64,000 nt of DNA, from positions 4,865,076 through 4,929,075 of the forward strand of contig NZ_CP100416.1 of assembly GCF_026017845.1 (NCBI RefSeq), given 5' to 3'. Under the pieces are notes generated by a model, which searched no databases, was not told the origin of the DNA, and saw only the letters and a list, made by a program, of their open reading frames with translations. The stretch comes from Amycolatopsis mediterranei. GTDB lineage: Bacteria; Actinomycetota; Actinomycetes; Mycobacteriales; Pseudonocardiaceae. Below, piece by piece: positions 57,763 to 64,000 of this stretch. The translations under genes and the position numbers were made by a program. Numbering within the stretch: position 1 is the first letter of the stretch; the number at the start of each line of letters is the position of its first letter.

Positions 57763-59133
57763 TCAGCTCTCCGGCACCGTCACGACCCAGCGCCCGGGAC
57801 GCCGGCGCAGGTACCCCCACCAGTACAGCGCCGACACCACCAGGACCGCGGCGGTGATGCCGAGGTCGAGCGCGCTCTGCTCGACCAGGACGTAGGCCAG
57901 CGCCGCGACGGCGAGCGCCGGCACCAGCGGCCACGCCGGCATCCGCCACACGTGCGGCTTCCGGTGCGCCGCCCGGCGCGCACCGAGCGCGGCGGCCGCG
58001 ACGCTCAGGTAGAGCGCGACGACGGCGACCCCGGTGACGCCGCTCGGCGTCTCCACCGGCACGAAACAGAGGACGGCTTCGGACAGCCCGGTCACCAGCG
58101 TCGCGACCCACGGCGACCCGAACCGCTCGCTCACCACGCTCATCGCGCGGCTGACCGGCGCCGGCCACGCCTGGTCTCGGGCGGAGGCGTAGAGCACCCG
58201 CGAGTTCTGGATGACCATGACGATCACCGCGTTGACGATCGCCGCCGCGATGCACAGGCTGATCGCCACCCCGGCGGCGCTGCCGCTCCAGCCGGTGACC
58301 AGCGCGGTCAGGTCGACCCCGGCCAGCGCGGCGGTGTCCGGCACGGCCAGGGTGATCGCCACGACCGGCACCAGGATGACGACGGCGCTGATGCCGAGCG
58401 TCCAGAACACCGTCCGCGCGACGGTCCGCCGCGGCTCCCGCATCTCCTCGGCCAGGTAGACGGCGGTGCTGAAGCCCTGCACGACGAACAACGCGACGGC
58501 GAGCCCGGCGACGACCGCGATCAGCCCGATCCCGCTCGTGCCCAGGCTCGGCGTGACCAGCACGGCCGGGCTGTGCGTGGTGTGCGTGAAGCCGAGCAGG
58601 GACACGGCGAAGATCGCGACGAGCTCGATGACCAGGAAGATGCCGGTGATCCACGCGTTGGAGCGCAGGTTCAGCAGCCCCATCACGGTGCCCGCGAGCA
58701 TGACGAGCGCGCCGGCGACCGACGGGTCGATGTCGGCCACGGCCGCGACGTAATCGGCGACGCCGATCGCGATGATCGGCGGCACGACGAGGATGACGAC
58801 GAACGACAGCACGAACGTCAGCCAGCCGGCGAAGCGGTTCGCCACCGTCGTCACCATCGCGTATTCGCCGCCGGCGCTCGGCACCAGCGTGCCGAGTTCG
58901 GCGTAGCAGCAGGCGATGCCGACGCACAGCAGCACCGCGAGCGCGATGGCGAGCGCGGTGCCGGTGCCCAGGTCGGCGAACAGCGGGGGCACGAGGACGA
59001 ACAGCGACGACGCCGGCGTCACGCAGCTGAGCGTGAGCAGCGTGCCGCCGCCGACGCCGATGGACCGGGTGAGCGTGCGGTTCTTCGTCTGGGCGGTGTC
59101 GGTCATGTCGGGCGGCGCTGGAGTGCGGGGCAT
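57763..59133 (-). CDS. APC-family amino acid permease
   Basis: A 456-residue transporter with about twelve membrane helices. The N-terminus (TLTRSIGVGGGTLLTLSCVTPASSLFVL) matches the APC consensus with the substrate-binding G-S-G region, and YAELGTLVPSAGGEYA follows. It likely imports an amino acid or amine, perhaps the substrate of the aminotransferase at 59916. ATG 59133 has GGAGGG upstream. It is divergent from the Lrp/AsnC regulator, and two Lrp-like boxes lie between them. Confidence 0.88.
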   Translation of the reverse strand: MPRTPAPPDMTDTAQTKNRTLTRSIGVGGGTLLTLSCVTPASSLFVLVPPLFADLGTGTALAIALAVLLCVGIACCYAELGTLVPSAGGEYAMVTTVANRFAGWLTFVLSFVVILVVPPIIAIGVADYVAAVADIDPSVAGALVMLAGTVMGLLNLRSNAWITGIFLVIELVAIFAVSLLGFTHTTHSPAVLVTPSLGTSGIGLIAVVAGLAVALFVVQGFSTAVYLAEEMREPRRTVARTVFWTLGISAVVILVPVVAITLAVPDTAALAGVDLTALVTGWSGSAAGVAISLCIAAAIVNAVIVMVIQNSRVLYASARDQAWPAPVSRAMSVVSERFGSPWVATLVTGLSEAVLCFVPVETPSGVTGVAVVALYLSVAAAALGARRAAHRKPHVWRMPAWPLVPALAVAALAYVLVEQSALDLGITAAVLVVSALYWWGYLRRRPGRWVVTVPES

Positions 59134-59207
59134 GGGCGTTCCCTCCGGCCGGGGAGCAGAGTGCGACGGATGGAACAGCACCGATTCGGTGTTGTCAACG
59201 GCACTTG

Positions 59208-59255
59208 GACGACCGAATTCGTTGCCGGACGGCGGTAGGTCATTCGGATTTAGTC
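59208..59255. promoter_or_regulatory. Lrp-like boxes between permease and regulator
   Basis: GACGACCGAATTC (59208-59220) and, in reverse, TTCGGATTTAGTC (59243-59255) are similar boxes. The second is the exact reverse complement of GACTAAATCCGAA at 59807-59819 on the far side of the regulator gene. Recurrence around one Lrp/AsnC gene strongly suggests that the protein binds them. Confidence 0.6.
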
Positions 59256-59316
59256 ACTCAACGTCACGGCGTGGCGGGTTTGCCTGCCGTCGGCCGCGTC
59301 GGGGATGATCCGGGGC

Positions 59317-59799
59317 GTGAGCAGCCAGGACCCGACCGGCCGGCCCGCCCCGCCGGTGCTCGACGACATCTCGCGGCAGATCATCGCGCAGCTGCAGGAA
59401 GACGGCCGGCGCGCGTACGCGACCATCGGCAAGGCCGTCGGCCTGTCCGAGGCGGCGGTCCGGCAGCGGGTGCAGCGGCTGTCCGACTCCGGCGTCATCC
59501 AGATCGTCGCCGTCTCGGATCCCTTGCAGGTGGGGCTGTTCCGGCAGGCGATGATCGCGATCACCGTCGACGGCCCGCTCGAACCGGTCGGCGACGCGCT
59601 GGCCGAACTGGACGAAATCGCCTACGTGATCCTCTGCGCCGGGCGCTACGACCTGCTGTGCGAGGCCGTCTGCGCCGATGACGAGGCGCTGCTCCAGCTG
59701 ATCTCGACGCGGATCCGCGCGCTGCCCGGCGTCCGGCACGCGGAGGTGATGGTCTACCTCAAGCTGCGGAAACAGACCTACCAATGGGGTACTCGCTGA
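59317..59799 (+). CDS. Lrp/AsnC-family regulator
   Basis: A 160-residue regulator. An N-terminal HTH (about 20-65) has DDISRQIIAQLQEDGRRAYATIGKAVGLSEAAVRQRVQRLSDSGVIQI, and the C-terminal AsnC-type effector domain (about 75-155) includes LCAGRYDLLCEAVC and MVYLKLRKQTY. It senses an amino acid or a related compound. GTG 59317 fits the family start. Flanked by an APC permease (divergent) and an aminotransferase (downstream), with similar binding boxes on both sides, it probably controls both. Confidence 0.9.
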   Translation: MSSQDPTGRPAPPVLDDISRQIIAQLQEDGRRAYATIGKAVGLSEAAVRQRVQRLSDSGVIQIVAVSDPLQVGLFRQAMIAITVDGPLEPVGDALAELDEIAYVILCAGRYDLLCEAVCADDEALLQLISTRIRALPGVRHAEVMVYLKLRKQTYQWGTR

Positions 59800-59806
59800 C
59801 CGTGAC

Positions 59807-59877
59807 GACTAAATCCGAAGTTGATCCGGATTTGGGATCATGAATTAGTCGAGCAGATTCGGCTGGACGACTGAATC
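59807..59877 (+). promoter_or_regulatory. Lrp-like boxes ahead of the aminotransferase
   Basis: GACTAAATCCGAA (59807-59819) repeats, in reverse complement, the box at 59243-59255. A second, degenerate copy GACGACTGAATC lies at 59866-59877, and ATTAGTC, GATTCGG elements lie between. ATG 59916 follows. These fit cooperative Lrp-type binding in the promoter. Confidence 0.55.
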
Positions 59878-59915
59878 GCTTGCATCCAGGCGTCGACGCG
59901 TGCGATAACCGGGGC

Positions 59916-61283
59916 ATGACCCCCACCGCCGGCCTCGCTGACGCCGCCCGCCGCCACCTCTGGATGCACTTCACCCGCCACTCCGCCTACGACGAAGCCG
60001 ACGTCCCGGTGATCGTGCGCGGCGAGGGCCCGTACATCTGGGACGACCGCGGCAAGCGCTACCTGGACGGGCTCGCCGGCCTGTTCGCGGTGCAGGTCGG
60101 CCACGGCCGCGAGGAACTCGCCGAGGCCGCCGCTCGGCAGACGAAACAGCTCGCGTACTTCCCGCTGTGGGGGCACGCGCACCCGACGGCGATCGAACTG
60201 GCGGCGCGGCTGGCCGACGTGGCTCCGGGCGACCTCGACCGCGTGTTCTTCACCGTGAGCGGCGGCGAGTCCGTCGAAACGGCGTGGAAGCTGGCCAAGC
60301 AGTACTTCAAGCTCGTCGGGAAACCGGGCAAGCACAAGGTGATCAGCCGCGCGCTGGCCTACCACGGGACGTCGCAGGGTGCGTTGTCGATCACCGGCAT
60401 CCCGGGCGCGAAGGCCGACTTCGAGCCGCTGGTGCCGAGCAGCCTGCGCGTGCCGAACACGAACTTCTACCGCGCGCCCGAGCACGCGGACGACTACGAG
60501 GCGTACGGCCGGTGGGCCGCCGACCGGATCGAGCAGGCGATCGAGTTCGAGGGGGCGGACACGGTCGCCGCGGTGTTCTTGGAGCCGGTGCAGAACACCG
60601 GTGGGTGTTTCGTGCCGCCGCCCGGGTATTTCGCCCGGGTGCGGGAGATCTGCGACCGGCACGACGTACTGCTCGTGTCCGACGAGGTGATCTGCGCGTT
60701 CGGCCGGCTGGGGTACGACTTCGCGGCCAAGCGGTACGGCTACCGGCCGGACATCATCACCACCGCGAAGGGGCTGACGTCGGGGTATGCGCCGCTGGGC
60801 GCGGTGCTGGCTTCGGAGCGGTTGATGGAGCCGTTCACCCGTGGTGCCACGACGTTCATGCACGGGTCCACCTACGGCGGCCACCCGGTTTCGTGCGCGG
60901 TGGCCCTGGCCAACCTCGACCTGATGGAACGGGAGGACCTGTACGGCCACGTGCTCTCGCGGGAAGCGGCCTTCCGGTCCACTTTGGACCGGTTGCTGGA
61001 CCTGCCGATCGTCGGGGACGTCCGGGGCGCCGGGTTCTTCTACGGGATCGAGCTGGTGAAAGACAAGGCGACCAAGGAGACGTTCTCGGCAGGCGAGTCG
61101 GAGCGGGTGCTGCGGGGGTTCCTGTCCGAGGCGCTGTTCGAAGGCGGGTTGTACTGCCGGGCCGACGACCGGGCCGAGCCGGTGGTGCAGCTGTCGCCGC
61201 CGTTGATCTGTGACCAGGCGGAGTTCGACGAGATGGCGGAGATCCTGCGGGATGCGCTGACGCGGGCCTGGAAGCTGCTGTAG
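59916..61283 (+). CDS. Class III aminotransferase (omega-amino acid type)
   Basis: A 455-residue PLP-dependent aminotransferase. GEGPYIWDDRGKRYLDGLAGLF opens the fold, YHGTSQGALSITG, VSDEVICAFGRLG and TTAKGLTSGYAPLG follow; the Lys of TTAKG is the PLP lysine. Similar enzymes transaminate beta-alanine, GABA, taurine, putrescine or related omega-amines to pyruvate. ATG 59916 keeps the family N-terminus (ARRHLWMHFTRHS). Its position beside an Lrp regulator and an APC permease suggests uptake and use of an amino compound. Confidence 0.9.
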   Translation: MTPTAGLADAARRHLWMHFTRHSAYDEADVPVIVRGEGPYIWDDRGKRYLDGLAGLFAVQVGHGREELAEAAARQTKQLAYFPLWGHAHPTAIELAARLADVAPGDLDRVFFTVSGGESVETAWKLAKQYFKLVGKPGKHKVISRALAYHGTSQGALSITGIPGAKADFEPLVPSSLRVPNTNFYRAPEHADDYEAYGRWAADRIEQAIEFEGADTVAAVFLEPVQNTGGCFVPPPGYFARVREICDRHDVLLVSDEVICAFGRLGYDFAAKRYGYRPDIITTAKGLTSGYAPLGAVLASERLMEPFTRGATTFMHGSTYGGHPVSCAVALANLDLMEREDLYGHVLSREAAFRSTLDRLLDLPIVGDVRGAGFFYGIELVKDKATKETFSAGESERVLRGFLSEALFEGGLYCRADDRAEPVVQLSPPLICDQAEFDEMAEILRDALTRAWKLL

Positions 61284-61391
61284 GGGCGGTTTCCCGCGGC
61301 AGCGCTTGGCCTCCGTCCCCCGGGTTCCACGATACCGGGGCGCACCGACAGTTTCGCTCCTCCGGGCGCGGCCGCTGGCCCGATCGGGCGG

Positions 61392-61405
61392 GGAACCCGG
61401 GTTCC
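61392..61405. repeat. 14-bp palindrome before the P450 gene
   Basis: GGAACCCGGGTTCC (61392-61405) is a perfect palindrome. One half-site, CCCGGGTTCC, also occurs at 61319-61328. They lie in the 237-base gap before the P450 gene and could be operator sites; the rest of that gap has only a TACCGT box (61431-61436) and no ORF. Confidence 0.4.
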
Positions 61406-61520
61406 GGGCCCGGCGGCCGCCTTTCTGAGTACCGTGGATCGCGGGGGGACCGGGGGAGCGGCCGGAGACCGGCCCGCCCGTGTCCGCGCCGATCGGCCGC
61501 GCGCCTCGGGAGGAGAACCC

Positions 61521-62747
61521 ATGACCGCCACCGCGGATCGCCCGCGTCTGCCGTTCACCCGGCCGAACGTCCTGGACATCGCGCCGCTCTTCGAGGTGCT
61601 GCGCCGGCAGGGCCCGGTGGTCGCCGTGACCACTCCGGCCGGCGATCCGGCCTGGCTGGTCACCGGGTTCGAAGCGGTCCGGAGCGTCTTCACCGATCCG
61701 CGGTTCGGGCGCTCGCACCCGGCGCCGGAGGAAGCGTCGGCGCTTTCGGACGCCGCGATCCTCAGCCGCCCGCAAGGCGACCACGAGACCGAGCACGCCG
61801 AGCACGCCCGGATGCGGCGGATGCTCGTGCCCGCCTTCTCCGCCAACCGGATCCGGCGGCTCGCCGGCCACGTCCGGGAACTCGCCGACGGCTGCTTCGA
61901 CGCCATGGAACGGGCCCGCGCCGCCGACGGCCTGGTCGACCTGCACGAACACCTGTCGTTCCCGCTGCCCGTGCTGGTGATCTGCGAGCTGCTGGGCGTT
62001 CCGTACGAAGACCGCGACACCTTCCGGGTGCTGTCGGACCGGATGGGCCGGATGGACATCGGCGACGGTGCCGGCGCGGCGCTCGACGAGTTCGCCGCCT
62101 ACATGAGCCGGCTCGCCGCCACCAAGCGGCGCGCTCCCGGCCAGGACGTCGTCTCGGACATGGTCCGCGCGCAGGCCGACGACCCGTCGTTCGGCGACGA
62201 CGACCTCGCCCGGCTCGCCGCCGGCCTGCTGTTCGCCGGCCACGAGACGACGTCCAACCGCATCGACCTCGGCGCGCTCTACCTGCTCACCGACCTCGCC
62301 CGCCGGGACGCGCTGGCCGCCGACCCCGAAGGCCGGGTGCACGGCGTCGTCGAGGAGATCCTGCGGCTGTCCGCCCCGAGCGGGCTCGGCGTCCTGCGGT
62401 ACGCCCACGACGACGTCGAGCTCGGCGGGGTGGAGATCGCCCGCGGGGACGCGGTCGTGCTGTCGATCGCCGCGGCCAACCGGGACTCGTCGGTGTTTCC
62501 CGCCGCGGCGGAGTTCGACCCCGACCGCAAGCCGAACTCGCACCTTTCGTTCGCCTACGGCGGCTGGTTCTGCATCGGCGCCAGCCTCGCGCGCACCGAG
62601 CTGCGCGTCGTGTTCGAGTCGTTGTTCCGGCGGTTTCCGGGGCTGCGCCTGGCCGTCGACGTCGATGAACTCGAGGTCCGGACCAACCGTGTCACGGGGG
62701 GGAGTGGACCGCGTGCCGGTCCTCTGGTAGACCAACGGCGGTCGTGA
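61521..62747 (+). CDS. Cytochrome P450 with frameshifted C-terminus
   Basis: A P450 monooxygenase. LFAGHETTSNR (I-helix, about 240) and EEILR (K-helix ExxR) are present; the haem motif reads FAYGGWFCIGASLAR, with Cys but without the usual GxH before it. The C-terminus departs from the family after VTGG: the present frame gives SGPRAGPLVDQRRS, whereas deleting one G of the seven at 62696-62702 gives VTGG-VDRVPVLW and a stop at 62730, the normal P450 ending. So the real stop is probably 62730. ATG 61521 has GGAGGAG. Soluble bacterial class; needs ferredoxin partners not present here. Confidence 0.88.
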   Translation: MTATADRPRLPFTRPNVLDIAPLFEVLRRQGPVVAVTTPAGDPAWLVTGFEAVRSVFTDPRFGRSHPAPEEASALSDAAILSRPQGDHETEHAEHARMRRMLVPAFSANRIRRLAGHVRELADGCFDAMERARAADGLVDLHEHLSFPLPVLVICELLGVPYEDRDTFRVLSDRMGRMDIGDGAGAALDEFAAYMSRLAATKRRAPGQDVVSDMVRAQADDPSFGDDDLARLAAGLLFAGHETTSNRIDLGALYLLTDLARRDALAADPEGRVHGVVEEILRLSAPSGLGVLRYAHDDVELGGVEIARGDAVVLSIAAANRDSSVFPAAAEFDPDRKPNSHLSFAYGGWFCIGASLARTELRVVFESLFRRFPGLRLAVDVDELEVRTNRVTGGSGPRAGPLVDQRRS

Positions 62748-62761
62748 GCGGAGGAAAAGAC

Positions 62762-63151
62762 GTGACGTTGTGGGACAAGCTCGGGATGGACGACAAGCTC
62801 ATCAAGGTGCTCAAGGACATCCCGCCGGGTCCCGACGCCTCGGAGTTCGGCCGGGCCTACGTCACGATCCACCAGCTGGCCGTCGAGCTGGACCAGCGGT
62901 TTCCCGAGGTGCGCAAGCAGCTGGACGTGCCGCTGGGCGGCGGCGCGACCCGGCACGCCGGTCTGGTCGAGCTGCTCGGGAAGGAGCTGGTGGAGAAGAT
63001 CAAGCGCTACGGTGACGTCTACCCGATCGAAGCCGCGCAGCTTTCGTCGGTGCGGTTCCGCGAGGTGCGGCTGCGCGGCCCGGGCGGCCGGGACCTGGTC
63101 GGGGCGTCGAAGACCGACCTGCCGTTGATCCGCCTCCGGCCCCGGGACTGA
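62762..63151 (+). CDS. Unknown protein between P450 and LuxR-type regulator
   Basis: A 129-residue protein of no recognised family. It starts VTLWDKLGMDDKLIKVLKDI, has FGRAYVTIHQLAVELDQRFPEV, and a charged basic C-terminus. The layout (helix, helix, helix, then strands) suggests a small regulatory or DNA-associated domain but no motif is decisive. GTG 62762 has GGAGG 7 bases upstream; GTG 62744 is too close to the P450 end. Next gene follows after 4 bases. All three may form one transcript. Confidence 0.6.
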   Translation: MTLWDKLGMDDKLIKVLKDIPPGPDASEFGRAYVTIHQLAVELDQRFPEVRKQLDVPLGGGATRHAGLVELLGKELVEKIKRYGDVYPIEAAQLSSVRFREVRLRGPGGRDLVGASKTDLPLIRLRPRD

Positions 63152-63155
63152 CGCG

Positions 63156-63809
63156 GTGCTCGCGCCGCCGCCGGTGCGGGTCCTGGTGGCCGAGCGCGAC
63201 CCGGCGGTGCTGGCCCGCCTGAGCACGATGCTCGACGAGGCGGACGGCATCGAGCTGGTCGGCGCGGCCCCCGACGCGACGACGGCCCGGGTCACCCTGC
63301 GCCGGCGCCTGCCGGACGTGCTGCTGCTGGACCTGCGCCTGAGCTGGCCGGACGCGCTGACCCGCCGTCCGGCGGTGGTGGCGCTGGCGACGTTCGACTC
63401 GGACGCGGGCATCCTGCGCGCCCTCCGCGACGGCGCGGCGGGGTTCCTGCTGCGGACGGCCCGGCGACGCGACCTGATCAAGGTGGTCCGCTTGGCCGCG
63501 GACGGCCACGTGGTGCTGTCCCCGGACGCCTCCCGCCGCTGGGTGGCGGCGGCGACCCGGCTGTCCGGCCCCCGCGACGAACGCCTGGCGGCGGTGGACC
63601 GGTTGTCGGCCCGCGAGACCGAGGTCCTCGCGGCGGTCGGCGCGGCCCTGACCAACGCGGAGATCGCCGAGCGGCTGGAGCTGCCGGAATCGGTGGTCCG
63701 GGAGCACGTGGCGAGGGTGGTGCGGAAGCTGGGCTGCGCGCATCGGACGGCCGCGGGGCTGCTGGCCTACGAGCGCGGGCTGTGCCGCCCGGGCCACGGC
63801 GAGGCCTGA
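63156..63809 (+). CDS. NarL/LuxR-type response regulator, atypical receiver
   Basis: A 217-residue regulator. The receiver (about 8-115) has the phospho-Asp region VLLLDLRL, but the conserved Lys before the last strand is Arg (LLRTARRR). The C-terminal LuxR HTH (about 150-205) is DRLSARETEVLAAVGAALTNAEIAERLELPESVVREHVARVVRKLG. It may act without a kinase, as no histidine kinase is adjacent. GTG 63156 follows the unknown gene by 4 bases, suggesting co-transcription with it and possibly the P450 gene. Confidence 0.85.
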   Translation: MLAPPPVRVLVAERDPAVLARLSTMLDEADGIELVGAAPDATTARVTLRRRLPDVLLLDLRLSWPDALTRRPAVVALATFDSDAGILRALRDGAAGFLLRTARRRDLIKVVRLAADGHVVLSPDASRRWVAAATRLSGPRDERLAAVDRLSARETEVLAAVGAALTNAEIAERLELPESVVREHVARVVRKLGCAHRTAAGLLAYERGLCRPGHGEA

Positions 63810-63898
63810 GGACGCTCTGCTGCCCCGGCGCGGCGGGCCGTGAAGTGCGGGTCGACGTGGCCGCCAGGCGGGGCAGCCGCCGACGACAAACCGGCGGT

Positions 63899-64000
63899 CC
63901 CGGGGGGGGGGGGGGGGGGCGCCCCCCCCCCCGGGGCCCCGCACCCCCCCCCCCCCCGCCGGCCCCCCCCCCCCCCGGGGGGGGGGGAAGCCCCGCCCCC
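63899..64000. other. Homopolymer tail, probable assembly-end artefact
   Basis: From 63899 the sequence is long runs of G and C (including runs of about 14-18) with almost no other bases. It codes for nothing and differs from all other DNA here. It looks like low-quality read ends or a contig edge rather than biology. Confidence 0.8.

Noticed and set aside
63899..64000. Terminal G/C runs as a G-quadruplex or telomere-like end
   Set aside because: The runs are pure homopolymers with no repeat structure of known ends, fitting low-quality read ends better.

Overview
The window is about 72% G+C chromosomal DNA with strong third-position G/C bias, frequent GTG starts, ATGA gene overlaps and leaderless promoters. 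Gene content (EspC-like type VII secretion substrate, mycothiol-type DinB-like protein, GerW-like protein, ANTAR regulators, split LigD-type NHEJ polymerases, DUF2087, DUF6292, DUF6529) points to an actinobacterium of the Pseudonocardiaceae, most likely Amycolatopsis or a close relative. The genus is inference. I saw no tRNA, rRNA, CRISPR array, transposase or phage gene.

Layout. 1-10 kb: a damaged gene at the left edge, a GerW-like protein, a Tat-exported PHP metallohydrolase, a membrane-anchored lysozyme-like protein, two MFS exporters (one divergent from a MocR regulator), a bifunctional nuclease homologue and a SnoaL-tailed sigma factor. 10.1-16.05 kb: a tightly coupled five-gene cassette of fatty acyl-AMP ligase, acyl carrier protein, EspC-like protein, a 1106-aa WXG/repeat protein and a small charged protein. 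This is the most unusual unit in the window. 17-28 kb: a stress and DNA-repair block with a mini-ANTAR protein, hemerythrin, a LigD-like phosphoesterase-polymerase, a ribokinase-type PfkB kinase, RecQ, three GAF/ANTAR-type regulators, a STAS protein, a PP2C/SpoIIE phosphatase and a stand-alone LigD polymerase. Several of these genes carry GTTT-N15-GGGTA-like promoters of the SigB/SigF type.

28-41 kb: methyltransferase and hydrolases with a TetR regulator, a Rieske/DUF6529/exported-protein redox unit, a frameshifted DUF3800 gene, a sirtuin, a truncated haemoglobin, a thioredoxin-reductase-like enzyme and two XRE-cupin regulators. 41.5-50 kb: a solitary divergent EF-Tu with a leader hairpin, a GH28-like exported enzyme, an acetaldehyde dehydrogenase/HOA aldolase pair, a lipoprotein, and a FAD monooxygenase facing its TetR regulator. 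50-57.7 kb: DUF1883 protein, amidase, serine hydrolase, LysE exporter, then a minus-strand run containing an overlapping ECF sigma - MGMT - 2OG oxygenase - unknown - MGMT operon that looks like an alkylation-damage response. 57.7-61.3 kb: an Lrp/AsnC regulator between an APC permease and a class III aminotransferase, with shared Lrp-like boxes. 61.5-63.8 kb: cytochrome P450 (3' frameshift in a G7 run), an unknown protein and a NarL-type regulator.

The last ~100 bases are runs of G and C that look like an assembly-end artefact. Three apparent one-base frameshifts (left edge, DUF3800, P450) suggest local sequence errors should be excluded before calling pseudogenes.
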